Positions 1 to 9,369 of a stretch of 64,000 nucleotides of DNA are shown here, one piece after another. This DNA comes from Terripilifer ovatus (GTDB lineage Bacteria > Pseudomonadota > Alphaproteobacteria > Rhizobiales > Beijerinckiaceae). The position numbers and the translations under genes are program-made. Location: assembly GCA_029222685.1 (NCBI GenBank), contig JARHVB010000023.1:248001-312000 (forward strand), written 5' to 3'. Under the pieces are notes generated by a model. That model made no database searches, had not been told where the DNA came from, and saw nothing but the letters and a program-made list of their open reading frames with translations. Within the stretch, counting starts at the first letter, position 1; each line of letters opens with the position of its first letter.

Positions 1-1359
1 GTTTCCGGCGCTGGCGACCGAGTGGAAAGCAGTCGCGAAGGATCAATGGCGCTTCACGATCCGGCAGAACGTGAAATTCCACGACGGGACGCCTTTCACC
101 GCCGACGATGTCGTCTTTTCCCTGCAGCGCGTGCGCGCGGAGGGCAGCGACCTGCGTGAATACCTGGACATGGTGCGGGATGTCGTGAAGGTCGACGAGC
201 GCACGGTCGATGTGTTCACCAAAGACCCCGTCGCAAATCTTCCGGTCCGCATGGCGATGTTTCCCATGATGTCAAGGGCGTGGTCGATCGCGCACGGGAT
301 AGAGAAGCCTTCGAAGGCGATGCAGGGGGAGCAGAGCTACGCCAATTTCAACGCAAACGGCACCGGTCCCTTCAAGCTTACGCTGCGCCGCCTCGACGAC
401 CGCACCGAGCTCGAGGTCAATCCGAACTACTGGGACAAGCCGAAACACAACCTGGACAAACTGGTCTTCCGGCCGATCAAGGATGCATCGACGCGCGCGG
501 CGGCGCTGCAGACCGGCGAGGTCGATCTGATCGACAGCGTGCCGGTCCAGGATGTCGAGCGCTTGAGCCGCGATCCGAAGCTCACGGTATCCAAGATCGG
601 TGAATGGCGGAACGTCTATTTCGGCATGGACATGGGCCGCGAGACGCTGAACGGCGGCGGCCCGGACGAGAAGAACCCTTTCAAGGACGTGCGGTCCGCA
701 AGGCCCTGTTCCACGCCATCGATGTCGAGGCGATCAGGACGCGGATCCTGCGCGGTCTGAGCGAGCCGAGCGCCATGCCGGTTGCCGCCACCGTCGACGG
801 CTACAATGCGGCGGCCGACAAGCGGCCGGCATATAACCTGGATGAGGCGAAGAAGCTGCTGGCGGCCGCCGGCTATCCCAACGGCTTCAAGGTGGATCTG
901 GACTGCCCCAACGACCGCTGGGTCGCCGATGTGCAGATCTGTACGGCGGTGGTGTCCATGCTGGCGCGCATCGGCATTCAGGTGAACCTGATCGCCCAGC
1001 CGTCGTCGCTGTTCTATGCGAAGATGTTCCAGAAGAAGTCCAGCTTCTTCATGTTCGCCTTCGGCGTTCTCGACGGCGACGGTGCGCTGTTCCTGTCCAG
1101 CGTGCTGCAGACCAATGCCCGATTCAATTTCGGCTTTTACAGCAACCCCAAGGTTGACGATCTCATCAAGCGGGTGGGCATGGAATCCGATGCGGCGGCG
1201 CGCACCAAGATGATGCAGGAAGCCTTCGCCATCGAGCTGGACGATGCCGCCCTCATCGGCCTGCACAGCCAGATGGTTGTCTGGGCGCACAAGAAGAACC
1301 TGAAAGTGGTGCCGACCACCAACGGCATCCTGCCGATCGATCTGTTCCGCTTCGAATAG
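1..1359 (+). pseudogene. Peptide/nickel-type ABC transporter solute-binding protein (SBP_bac_5), 5'-truncated and frameshifted
   Basis: Periplasmic substrate-binding protein of the DppA/OppA family (cluster C), which delivers peptides, opines or similar compounds to a Dpp-type ABC permease. The 5' end lies outside the window; reading begins in frame 2 with the family block VKFHDGTPFTADDVVFSLQR. Family motifs continue (NPNYWDKPKHNLDKLVFR). At about 690-694 the frame breaks: frame 2 reads NPFKDVR and frame 1 resumes with VRKALFHAIDVEAI, a normal family continuation (KDVRVRKAL). One missing base in GTGCGGTCCGCAAG explains this. The product would be truncated unless this is a sequencing error. 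The C-terminal part (EAKKLLAAAGYPNG) is intact to the TAG at 1357-1359. It is convergent with the minus-strand dppBCDF-like operon it may have served. Confidence 0.85.
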
Positions 1360-1378
1360 AGCAGGGCAGCGCTAAGAG

Positions 1379-2323
1379 ATGACGCCTCACCGCATCGACG
1401 TCCATCACCATGTCCTGCCGCCTTACTACGTCCAGGAGGAGGGTAAGCGGCTGCTGGCCAATGCGCCGAGCTATGCGCGGGTGCTGGAGTGGACGCCGCA
1501 GGCCTCGATCGAGGCGATGGATCGCGCCGGTGTGAAGACGTCGATGACCTCGGTCGCCACGTTCGGGCTGAGCCCGAACGACCGGCAATATCGCAAAACC
1601 CTGGCGCGCGAATGCAATGTCTATGCGTCCGAGCTTTGCAAGTGTCATTCCGGGCGGTTCGGCATGTTCACCACCTTGCCGATGCCGCATGTCAAGGAGA
1701 CGCTGGAGGAAATCGCCTACGGCTTCGATGTCCTCGGCGCCGATGGCGTCTGCATGATGACGAACTACGACAATCGATGGCCGGGCGACCCGGAATTCGC
1801 CCCTGTCTTCGACGAGTTGAACCGCCGCCGCGCCGTCATCTATTTCCATCCGACCGTGGCGCCGTGCTGTGTTGGCCTGATCCCGGAAATTCCTTCGGCC
1901 TTTCTGGAATATCCGTTCGATACGACGCGCGCCATTTCCAGCCTGCTCTACACGGGCACGCTGTCGCGTTGCCCGGACGCGCGTTTCATTTTTTCGCATG
2001 GCGGCGGCACCTTGCCGATGCTCGCCCATCGCATCGCGCTGCTCGGCGACGTCAACAAAACCCTCGCCGCGCGCGTGCCGGACGGTGTCCTGAACGAACT
2101 CAGAAAACTTTATTTCGATACGGTTTCGGTCAACAACGGACCGGCCTTCGCGGCGCTGACGAAATTCACCAATATCTCGCGGATCCTGTTCGGTTCGGAT
2201 TTTCCATACTTCTCGATCGAAAAGGATTGCATGCTCGACGGTCTCGGGCTGAGCGATGAAGACCTGCGCGCGATCGAGACCGACAACGCGCGGGCGCTGC
2301 TGCCGAGATTGCGTACATCTTGA
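1379..2323 (+). CDS. Amidohydrolase 2 (ACMSD-like) family metal-dependent hydrolase/decarboxylase
   Basis: 314 aa, a typical length for the amidohydrolase-2 family, which includes ACMSD and gamma-resorcylate decarboxylase. The N-terminal metal motif HxH is in IDVHHHVLPPYY; later metal or catalytic residues appear as His in YFHPTVAP and FSHGGGTLP and Asp in FGSDFPYFS. The family usually performs non-oxidative decarboxylation or hydrolysis of aromatic or cyclic acids; the substrate is unknown. It starts with ATG 19 bp after the damaged binding-protein gene, so the two were probably one transcript. Soluble, no signal peptide. Confidence 0.85.
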   Translation: MTPHRIDVHHHVLPPYYVQEEGKRLLANAPSYARVLEWTPQASIEAMDRAGVKTSMTSVATFGLSPNDRQYRKTLARECNVYASELCKCHSGRFGMFTTLPMPHVKETLEEIAYGFDVLGADGVCMMTNYDNRWPGDPEFAPVFDELNRRRAVIYFHPTVAPCCVGLIPEIPSAFLEYPFDTTRAISSLLYTGTLSRCPDARFIFSHGGGTLPMLAHRIALLGDVNKTLAARVPDGVLNELRKLYFDTVSVNNGPAFAALTKFTNISRILFGSDFPYFSIEKDCMLDGLGLSDEDLRAIETDNARALLPRLRTS

Positions 2324-2347
2324 AAGACTGAACAAGAAAACTACCAG

Positions 2348-2396
2348 AAGCCCTCATCCTGAGGAGGCTCGTAGCGCCGTCTCGAAGGACGAGGGC
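2348..2396. repeat. Intergenic palindromic repeat, copy A
   Basis: Copy of a roughly 50-bp element with outer arms CCCTCATCCT and AGGACGAGGG and a conserved GTCTCGA segment. The inner hairpin of this copy is degenerate (GCTCGTAGC). It faces copy B about 105 bp away in opposite orientation. The same element occurs as pairs at 47642-47810 and 48896-49015. It lies between the convergent amidohydrolase gene and the dppF-like gene. Confidence 0.85.
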
Positions 2397-2500
2397 GACA
2401 GGCGAGCACGACGGACAACCGTTCCATGACGCGCCTTTAACATATCAGTTTATGCACACACGCGCGCAGGTGAGCGGCTATGACATCGGCTGCGGAGTGA

Positions 2501-2555
2501 CGCCCTCGTCCTTCGAGACACGCCTTTCAGGCGTTCCTCAGGATGAGGGCTTCTG
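2501..2555. repeat. Intergenic palindromic repeat, copy B (inverted relative to A)
   Basis: Inverted copy of the repeat at 2348-2396. The inner stem is ACGCCT/AGGCGT with loop TTC, a perfect 6-bp stem whose sequence differs from the other copies. The 267-bp gap 2324-2590 holds only this repeat pair and about 100 bp between them in which I recognise nothing. Confidence 0.85.
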
Positions 2556-2590
2556 GGGGCTTGCTACCGCCTGCAGTTGGTCCTCAGCAT

Positions 2591-3589
2591 CTACCCCGCA
2601 GCCAGATGGCACGCGACCAGTTCTGCGCCGCTCTGCGTCTGCTTCGGCGCGACCGACCGGCAGACGTCCATGACATGCGGGCAGCGCGGATGGAAGCTGC
2701 AGCCGCCCGGCGGCTTGATCGGGCTGGGAACCTCGCCGCTCAGCGGCGCCCGTATCTGGCCGACCAGATTCGTCCGCGGCACGGTTTGCAGCAGAAGCTG
2801 CGTATAGGGGTGTCGCGGCCGGCGGAAGACCTCCGCCGTCGGCCCGATTTCCACGAGCCGCCCGAGATACATGACGCCGACATAGTCCGACATCTGGAAG
2901 ATCACGGACAGATCGTGGCTGATGAAGAGAAAGGTGAGATGCAGGCGGGCCTGCAACTCGAGCATCACGTTGAGGATCTGCGCCTGCACCGAGACATCGA
3001 GCGCCGAGGTCGGCTCGTCAAGCACGAGAAATTCCGAACGGCAGGCCAGGGCTCGTGCAATGCAGATGCGTTGACGCTGGCCGCCGGAGAACTGATGCGG
3101 ATACTTGTGCGCATCATCGGCATGAAGCCCGACCGTTTCGAGGAGCAGGCGCACTTCATCCCTGATCTCGGCGCGGCTGGTCTTGAGGCCGAAGACTTTC
3201 AGCGGTTCGGCGATGGTCTTGCTGATCGGCCAGCGCGGATTGAGGCTGGAATAGGGGTCCTGGAAAATCATCTGCACCTTGCGGCGCCCTTCGGGGCTCA
3301 AGGCTGTCGAGGGCTCGACGGCGCCGCCGAAATTGAAATCGACACGGCCGGACGTCGGCACCATGAGGTTCGTCACGCAGCGCGCGACCGTCGATTTGCC
3401 GCAGCCGGATTCTCCGACAAGCCCCAGGGTCTTGCCGCGCGGAATATCGAACGTCACATCGTCGACGGCTTTCAGCACCCGCCGTTGCGCACCGGTCAGG
3501 AGCCGCGCCCACCAGGGCGGCGACAGATCGAACTGCTTCGACAGCCCCTTCACCGCAATCAGCGATGGTTGTGCCGGATCGAGGGTCAT
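2591..3589 (-). CDS. Peptide/nickel-type ABC transporter ATP-binding protein, DppF-type
   Basis: 332 aa cytoplasmic ATPase powering import. Walker A is GLVGESGCGKST, Q-loop IFQDPYSSLNPR, signature FSGGQRQR, Walker B FLVLDEPTSALD, and switch His in ISHDLSV. The oligopeptide-transporter C-terminal extension carries the CSFHPRCPHVMDVC cysteine motif. The start chosen is ATG at 3589, which overlaps the upstream dppD-like stop as ATGA; a longer reading from 3607 is possible but lacks this coupling. Last gene of the minus-strand operon. Confidence 0.93.
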   Translation of the reverse strand: MTLDPAQPSLIAVKGLSKQFDLSPPWWARLLTGAQRRVLKAVDDVTFDIPRGKTLGLVGESGCGKSTVARCVTNLMVPTSGRVDFNFGGAVEPSTALSPEGRRKVQMIFQDPYSSLNPRWPISKTIAEPLKVFGLKTSRAEIRDEVRLLLETVGLHADDAHKYPHQFSGGQRQRICIARALACRSEFLVLDEPTSALDVSVQAQILNVMLELQARLHLTFLFISHDLSVIFQMSDYVGVMYLGRLVEIGPTAEVFRRPRHPYTQLLLQTVPRTNLVGQIRAPLSGEVPSPIKPPGGCSFHPRCPHVMDVCRSVAPKQTQSGAELVACHLAAG

Positions 3590-4563
3590 GACGCGTCCAG
3601 CCAGCACGCCATCATGGCGTTGCCCTTCTCGGTTAATTCAGGCCTTACCGTCGAGCACACATCCATGCGTGAAGGGCAGCGCGGGTGAAACGAACAGCCG
3701 CCGGGCCAGCGTCCGAGCCGCGGCATGGCGCCATCGATCTGGGAAAAGCGCGCCATCTTTTGTTCGAGCGAGGGAATGGACGCAATAAGCCCCTTCGAAT
3801 AGGGGTGGCGTGGGTGAAGGATGACGTCGGCGACGGGGCCGATCTCCACGATACGACCGGCATACATCACCGCGACACGATCGGCCAGGGCCGCGATCAC
3901 GCCCATGCTGTGGGTGATCAGCATCATCGCCGAGCCGGACGATTTACACAGGTCTTTCATCACCTTCATGATCTGCGCCTGGGTAGAGACGTCCAGCGCC
4001 GTCGTCGGCTCGTCGGCAATGATCAGACGCGGGCCTGCTGCCAAAGCGAGGGCGATGACCACGCGCTGGCACATGCCGCCGGAGAATTCGTGCGGATAGC
4101 TGTCGAGCCGCTGTGCGGCCGCTGGAATGCCGACCATTTCCAGCAGGCGCAATGCTTCCTGTCGCGCCGCCGTGGCTGACATCGGCCGGTGTTCGCGGAT
4201 GGTATCTGTGAGCTGCCGGCTCACAGTGAAAAGCGGATTGAGGCTGGTGCGCGGATCCTGGAAGATCATGCCGATCTCGCGACCGCGCACGTGGCGCATC
4301 TGGGTATCGTCGAGGTTGTCTATTCGCCGGCCGGCCAGAAGAATCTCACCCGACGCGATACGGCCTGGCGGCTCGATGAGGCCGATGATGGCGGAGCCGG
4401 TCAAGGATTTGCCCGCGCCGGACTCGCCGACAAGGCCGAGGATTTCGCCGGGCGCAACGTCGAAGGAAACATCATCGATCGCAAGCAGGCGACCGCGGCC
4501 CGATGGAAATTCAACGGACAGGTTGCGGACGGAGAGAGCATGGCCGGCGGGGCTGGCGGTCAT
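3586..4563 (-). CDS. Peptide/nickel-type ABC transporter ATP-binding protein, DppD-type
   Basis: 325 aa partner ATPase of the downstream DppF-type protein. Walker A LVGESGAGKSLTG (Leu instead of the common Thr after Ser), Q-loop IFQDPRTSLNPL, signature FSGGMCQRVVIA, Walker [13 protein letters not shown], and the C-terminal CSFHPRCPSRMDVC motif. Start ATG at 4563 makes an ATGA overlap with the permease stop; the open frame upstream of it is only overlap with the permease gene. Two ATPases, two permeases and a binding protein form the standard importer. Confidence 0.93.
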   Translation of the reverse strand: MTASPAGHALSVRNLSVEFPSGRGRLLAIDDVSFDVAPGEILGLVGESGAGKSLTGSAIIGLIEPPGRIASGEILLAGRRIDNLDDTQMRHVRGREIGMIFQDPRTSLNPLFTVSRQLTDTIREHRPMSATAARQEALRLLEMVGIPAAAQRLDSYPHEFSGGMCQRVVIALALAAGPRLIIADEPTTALDVSTQAQIMKVMKDLCKSSGSAMMLITHSMGVIAALADRVAVMYAGRIVEIGPVADVILHPRHPYSKGLIASIPSLEQKMARFSQIDGAMPRLGRWPGGCSFHPRCPSRMDVCSTVRPELTEKGNAMMACWLDAS

Positions 4564-5492
4564 CGTGCCAGCCTCAACCGTGGATTGAGAGCGTCGCGCA
4601 ACCAGTCGCCGAGAAGATTGACGGAGAGCACGAGGACGGCAACCGTCAACGCGGGAAACAAGGTCATCCACCATTCGCCGGCGGCGATATAATCCCGCCC
4701 GGAACTGACCAGCGTGCCGAGGCTCGGCTGGGTCGGCGGCATGCCGACGCCGAGGAAGGACAGTGATGCCTCGATCAGAACCGAGACGCCGAGGCCGAGG
4801 GTTGCGATGACCAGCACCGATCCCAGGACGTTCGGCAGGATGTGCCGCAAAAGGATTGTGACTCGTCCCAGGCCGAGCAGTCGCGCCGCGTGGACGTAGT
4901 CCTTGGTTTTCTCGACCATGCAGGCCGCCCGCACCGGCCGTGCAAACAGGACCCAGGTGGAGAGGCCGATGGCGAGCACCACCACCCAGAGTGCCGACGC
5001 CTGATAGGTCTGCGAGGAAAGCGTGCTGCGGGCGATGCCCGAGATGAGCAGGGCCAGAAGGATCGAGGGGAAGGCGAGCTGCACATCGGCAAACCGCATG
5101 ATGAAGGCATCGACAGAGCCGCCGGCATACCCTGCCGTGAGTCCGAGGGTGATGCCGATCGCCATGGCGAGCGCGACGCTGCAGAGGCCGACGATGAGGG
5201 AGATGCGCATGCCGAACATGATGGCAGACAGCATGTCGCGCCCTTGCGCATCTGTGCCGAGGAGGAATTTGAAGTCTCCCCCTGGCAGCCAGGACGGCGG
5301 CATCGACGCATTGAGCAGATCAAGCGAGGCGACGTCGAAAGGGTTCGTCGGCGCCAGCCAGGGCGAGAACACCGCGCCGACCACGAGAACCGTCAGCGCC
5401 AGCAATGCCGCCATGGTCGTCACCGATTGGCGCAAGCTGTGCCAGAGATGGCTTTCGGACATGGAGCGCAACAGCATGGAGGTCATTCTCAT
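4560..5492 (-). CDS. Peptide/nickel-type ABC transporter permease, DppC-type
   Basis: 310 aa inner-membrane protein with an N-terminal hydrophobic segment (about residues 25-45) followed by the binding-protein-dependent transport domain with further membrane segments. The block GTDAQGRDMLSAIMFG is characteristic of DppC/OppC, and the EAA-loop region is ARLLGLGRVTILLRHILPN. ATG at 5492 overlaps the upstream permease stop as ATGA, so translation is probably coupled. The frame stays open further upstream, but that part lies within dppB-like coding sequence. Confidence 0.92.
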   Translation of the reverse strand: MRMTSMLLRSMSESHLWHSLRQSVTTMAALLALTVLVVGAVFSPWLAPTNPFDVASLDLLNASMPPSWLPGGDFKFLLGTDAQGRDMLSAIMFGMRISLIVGLCSVALAMAIGITLGLTAGYAGGSVDAFIMRFADVQLAFPSILLALLISGIARSTLSSQTYQASALWVVVLAIGLSTWVLFARPVRAACMVEKTKDYVHAARLLGLGRVTILLRHILPNVLGSVLVIATLGLGVSVLIEASLSFLGVGMPPTQPSLGTLVSSGRDYIAAGEWWMTLFPALTVAVLVLSVNLLGDWLRDALNPRLRLAR

Positions 5493-6478
5493 GTCGCGGC
5501 GCCCGATCCGCCGCTTCCCGTACGAAGGCGCGGATCGATGGCGAGATAAAGGACATCGACGACGAGATTGATAACGACGAAAACGAGGGCGACCAGCATC
5601 AGATAGGTCGCCATCACCGGAATATCGGCGAACTGGATCGCATCGACGAACATCAGGCCGAGGCCCGGCCAGTTGAAAACGGTTTCGGTGATGATCGAGA
5701 AGGCGACGAGCGAGCCGATCTGCAGGCCGATGACGGTAATCACCGGGACCAGCGTGTTGCGGAAGGCGTAAACCAGATAGATCAGCCGTTTCGACAGGCC
5801 GCGGGCGCGGGCGAATTTGATGTAGTCGGTGCGCATCACTTCGAGCAGTTCGCCGCGCACAAGGCGCATCACCAGGGTCATGAGGAACAGTGAGAGGGTG
5901 ATCGCGGGCAGCACGATCGATTGCAGACCCGAGGCCGTCAGCAAGCCGGTGGACCACCAGCGGAACTGGATGACGTCGCCGCGGCCGAACGCCGGGAACC
6001 AGCCCAGCCACACGCTGAAGACCGTGATCAAACCTATTCCGATAAAGAACGTGGGTAATGAAACGCCGATCAGCGATCCCCACTGGGTGATCCTTGCCAG
6101 CAAGGATGTCGGCGCCAAGCCGCTTTGAAGGCCCATGGCGATGCCGAGCACGAGGGCGAAGACCGCGGCGACCGCGACCAGTTCAAGCGTCGCCGGCAGG
6201 CGTTCGGCGATGAGGCGCTCCACCGGCCGGCCGAGACGATAGGAATTGCCGAAATTTCCGTGGGCGATGTTGCCGACAAACCGCACGAACTGGACCGGAG
6301 TGGAGGCATTCAGGCCCAGTTGCTCGCGCAAGGCTTCTCGATCCTCTGTGCTTGCCGTGGCGCTCATCATCTGCTGCACGGGATCGCCGACGAAATTGAA
6401 CAGCAGAAACGAGCAGAAGGACACGGACATCAGGACGAGGCCGGCCTGTGCCAATCGCTTGATCAGAAAAGTGAGCAT
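5489..6478 (-). CDS. Peptide/nickel-type ABC transporter permease, DppB-type
   Basis: 329 aa integral membrane permease starting with the typical N-terminal segment MLTFLIKRLAQAGLVLMSVS, then periplasmic loop, then five more hydrophobic segments. The EAA-like region reads DYIKFARARGLSKRLIYLVY and the end is AIDPRLRTG, both standard for DppB. It begins 17 bp after the amidohydrolase stop and is followed by dppC-, dppD- and dppF-like genes in the same operon. Confidence 0.93.
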   Translation of the reverse strand: MLTFLIKRLAQAGLVLMSVSFCSFLLFNFVGDPVQQMMSATASTEDREALREQLGLNASTPVQFVRFVGNIAHGNFGNSYRLGRPVERLIAERLPATLELVAVAAVFALVLGIAMGLQSGLAPTSLLARITQWGSLIGVSLPTFFIGIGLITVFSVWLGWFPAFGRGDVIQFRWWSTGLLTASGLQSIVLPAITLSLFLMTLVMRLVRGELLEVMRTDYIKFARARGLSKRLIYLVYAFRNTLVPVITVIGLQIGSLVAFSIITETVFNWPGLGLMFVDAIQFADIPVMATYLMLVALVFVVINLVVDVLYLAIDPRLRTGSGGSGAAT

Positions 6479-6495
6479 CGACGGCCTTTTCCGGC

Positions 6496-7821
6496 TCAGC
6501 CAAGCAGATAGGACTGGGAGGCGGCGGCAAGCGCCCGGACCCGGTCGAGATCATATCCAATCATCTTCCCTCCCTGCTTCAATATCTTACCGCGCACCAT
6601 GACGGTATCCACGTTGCCGGGATGCGCGCCAAGTACGACAGCGCCGACCGCATCGCTGACCGGCGCCAGATTGAGATCGGTGCGTCGGACAAAGATGATA
6701 TCGGCATCCTTGGCGGGACGGAGCGATCCGACCCGGTGCCCAAGCCCGCAGGCTTCAGCGCCGACGAGTGTGGCAAATTCCAGCACGTCGCGCACGCGCA
6801 AATCGGGGCCCTGTCTCGGCGTCAGATTGTTGTTTCGCACATAGCGGTGGCCGGCCAGGGCGAACCGCATCTGATTGAACATGTCGCCACAGGCGCAGGA
6901 TTCGGTATCCCCGCTCAGGCTTGGCCGGATGCCGGCGGCCAGCAGCCTGCCGATCGGCATGACGCCGACGCCATCCATCGTCATCGTGGCATGCGGGCCG
7001 ATGCAGGTGCTGACGCCGGCGTCGGCGGTCATCTTCAATTCGTCGTCGCTGCATTCGCACATGTGGATGAGGGTCAGGTCAGGCCCCAGCAGGCCTTCGC
7101 AATGCATCCTCTCGACAGCGCGATATTTCGCGCCCATGCCGCGGATGCCGACATGCATGGTGGTGCGGATGCCGAGTTCGCGCGCCAGTTGGAAATCATG
7201 CCGCGTGATGTCCATCGTGGCCATTTCGGGGCCGCGCGCGGCCAGTGCCAAAGTCACCAGATCGTCGTCGGAGGAGAGGACGTCACGGCGGATGCGCCGG
7301 ATATCGTCGGGGTGGGGACGTGTGCTGTCCATCGCCCAGGCAGCGCCGTCCGTTCGGGGCCAACCGTGCGCGAAGACGGCGCGGATGCCTGAATCGCGCA
7401 GCGCGGCGATGGCGGCATCGGAATGATCGGGCGTGTTCTGGATATGCGACCAGTCGAGCAGGGTCGTGGTGCCGGATTCGACCGCGGCGAGGACGCCGAG
7501 GAGGTTGCCGATATAGACGTCGCTTGGCCGGAATCGCGGGCCCATGCCGCTCAGGATTTCCTTGCGATATTGCAGAAGATCCGCATCGCCCATGCGATGG
7601 CGGACCACGGACTGCCAGGTGTGCCGGTGCGTATCGATCAGGCCGGGCAGCACGATAAAATCGCGGGCATCAAGTACGTCGGCATCGGCTGCCTCGAGGC
7701 CGACGCCGATGGCCGAAATCTTCCCGTCTTCCACGAGGATGTCGGCTTGCGGCAGATCGCCGAGGGACGGATCCACGGTGATGACGGAACCGCCCGAGAT
7801 CAGCAGACGACGATTGGCCAT
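6496..7821 (-). CDS. TRZ/ATZ-type amidohydrolase (amidohydrolase 1 family)
   Basis: 441 aa metal-dependent hydrolase related to atrazine/melamine hydrolases and cytosine or guanine deaminases. The N-terminal beta-domain (ADILVEDGKISAIG) is followed by the metal motif HxH in DTHRHTWQSVV (near residue 66), a later His in TTMHVGIRG, HMCECSDDE, and the metal Asp in SLSGDTESCAC (normally SDG or SDS-like; here SGD). These enzymes deaminate or dechlorinate N-heterocycles or cleave C-N bonds. Start ATG at 7821. Directly upstream of the dpp-like transporter, suggesting that the imported compound or its product is the substrate. Confidence 0.88.
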   Translation of the reverse strand: MANRRLLISGGSVITVDPSLGDLPQADILVEDGKISAIGVGLEAADADVLDARDFIVLPGLIDTHRHTWQSVVRHRMGDADLLQYRKEILSGMGPRFRPSDVYIGNLLGVLAAVESGTTTLLDWSHIQNTPDHSDAAIAALRDSGIRAVFAHGWPRTDGAAWAMDSTRPHPDDIRRIRRDVLSSDDDLVTLALAARGPEMATMDITRHDFQLARELGIRTTMHVGIRGMGAKYRAVERMHCEGLLGPDLTLIHMCECSDDELKMTADAGVSTCIGPHATMTMDGVGVMPIGRLLAAGIRPSLSGDTESCACGDMFNQMRFALAGHRYVRNNNLTPRQGPDLRVRDVLEFATLVGAEACGLGHRVGSLRPAKDADIIFVRRTDLNLAPVSDAVGAVVLGAHPGNVDTVMVRGKILKQGGKMIGYDLDRVRALAAASQSYLLG

Positions 7822-7831
7822 GGCAACCTGC

Positions 7832-9352
7832 TCAATGGGTGGCGAACTGCGCGGATGCGGCGTCGATATTGATCCACCGCCGCAGCTCGGCGTTGAAGGT
7901 CTTGTCGCCGGGCGTTTCGCTTGCCCAGGCGATGTGCCCGTCCGGCCGCAGCAGGAGGCTGGAGATGCCTTCGAGTTCGGCCGTGACCGCCGGTTCCGCC
8001 GAGAAGACATTGACCCGATCGGCGATAACGGAGGGCAGGGGCTGCGCATTGCCGTCGAAGTCCACCAGCGCAAATTTCTGCCCGTGAAGCAACTCGTAAA
8101 TGCTTGTGCGGCGAGACGTCCCGCCTTCCACGAGCCCGGCGTCTCGCACCCTGCGGCCGGCAAGCCTGTGGCTGCCGTCAGGCGTTCGATATTGCGCGCC
8201 GATGCCAGAGATGCTGTTGCGCAGCACTTCGTTGACGGAGTCCAGCGGTATCAGCTCATGCTCGAAGAGGCGCTTGAGGGCGACCATGTCCTGCGAATAG
8301 TTGAACTGGATGGCGCATTGCCGCCTGACATCGTCAAGCAGAGCTTCGATGGTAGGGCGGCGTTCGCTCTCGTAACTGTCGAGCAGCCAGTCCGGCGCCC
8401 AGCCCTTGACGGCGGCGGCGATTTTCCAACCGAGGTTGAAGGCGTCCATCAGGCAGAAGTTCATGCCGACGCCGGAAGCAGGGTAATGCACCCGCACGGC
8501 CTCGCCGACGATGAACACGCGGCCGACACGAAATCGATCGGCCAGGAAGAGCGCATTATGGAAACGGGTGAGCCAGACCACTTCGGTTATGCCGAAATCT
8601 GTGCCGAAGATGCGTTGCAGCATGGCCTTCGCGGCGTCCAGCGTGACCGGTTCGTCCCTGGACTCTTTGGAGGCGATCGCATCGATCAGGCCGAAACGCG
8701 TGATGCCGTCCTTCAGCGGATAGGACAGGCCCCAGCCATGGATGTTGTTGGTGACAGTGACGGGTGCCGACCATGGATTCTCCAGGCGGACATCGACGTT
8801 GATGGCGGTTCTCGTTGCTTCCTCGCCGAGGAACTGGATGCCGAGCGCCTGTCGCACCGTGCTGCGGCTGCCGTCGGCGCCGACGAGATATTTGCATCGC
8901 AGGGTCCTTGTCGCGCCGCCGCCGTCGCTCACGTCGACATCGACCCCATCAGCATCCTGTCTCATCGCCATCACCTCGCTGTGGCGGCGGACCACACCGC
9001 CCAGTTCCAAGACGCGATTGAACAGGATCTGCTCGGTCTCCACCTGCGCCAGCAGCAGCATGAAGGGAAACGAGCTGTCGAGCCTGTCGTAGCGCACGCC
9101 CGGCAGGCCGGCCCAGATGACTTCGGAGGCTTCGGGATGGGCATGCAGCTCTCTGGCGCGGCTGAGAAACCGGTCGGCTATGCCACGTGACTCGAAGATC
9201 TCGAGGACCCGGGGGTGAAGAACACCGGCGCGCGGCATGGCCGGCTCGCCGCGCTTCTCTAGAATGACGACCTTTACGCCGGCCAGCGCCAGCTCGGCGC
9301 CAACCATTAAGCCGCTGGGCCCGGCGCCAACGACAACGACATCCGCATCCAA
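7832..9352 (-). CDS. FAD-dependent aromatic-type monooxygenase (class A, PHBH fold)
   Basis: 506 aa NAD(P)H- and FAD-dependent hydroxylase of the MhpA/pentachlorophenol monooxygenase type. FAD dinucleotide site VVVGAGPSGLMVGAELALAG at the N terminus, DG motif GADGSRSTVRQ, and C-terminal block YPASGVGMNFCLMDAFNLGWK. The family GD(A/S)AH element reads GEAVR here (Asp to Glu, His to Arg), unusual for a FAD-ribityl-binding site. The start is TTG at 9352 behind AGGGGA; no in-frame ATG lies nearby. It is 10 bp upstream of the amidohydrolase gene and likely heads the catabolic part of the operon. Confidence 0.88.
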   Translation of the reverse strand: MDADVVVVGAGPSGLMVGAELALAGVKVVILEKRGEPAMPRAGVLHPRVLEIFESRGIADRFLSRARELHAHPEASEVIWAGLPGVRYDRLDSSFPFMLLLAQVETEQILFNRVLELGGVVRRHSEVMAMRQDADGVDVDVSDGGGATRTLRCKYLVGADGSRSTVRQALGIQFLGEEATRTAINVDVRLENPWSAPVTVTNNIHGWGLSYPLKDGITRFGLIDAIASKESRDEPVTLDAAKAMLQRIFGTDFGITEVVWLTRFHNALFLADRFRVGRVFIVGEAVRVHYPASGVGMNFCLMDAFNLGWKIAAAVKGWAPDWLLDSYESERRPTIEALLDDVRRQCAIQFNYSQDMVALKRLFEHELIPLDSVNEVLRNSISGIGAQYRTPDGSHRLAGRRVRDAGLVEGGTSRRTSIYELLHGQKFALVDFDGNAQPLPSVIADRVNVFSAEPAVTAELEGISSLLLRPDGHIAWASETPGDKTFNAELRRWINIDAASAQFATH

Positions 9353-9369
9353 GCGCGTTTCCCCTGATC

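Noticed and set aside
5493..6083. Extended N-terminus of the DppC-type permease
   Set aside because: It lies inside the dppB-like gene in another frame; the ATGA overlap at 5489-5492 marks the real start.
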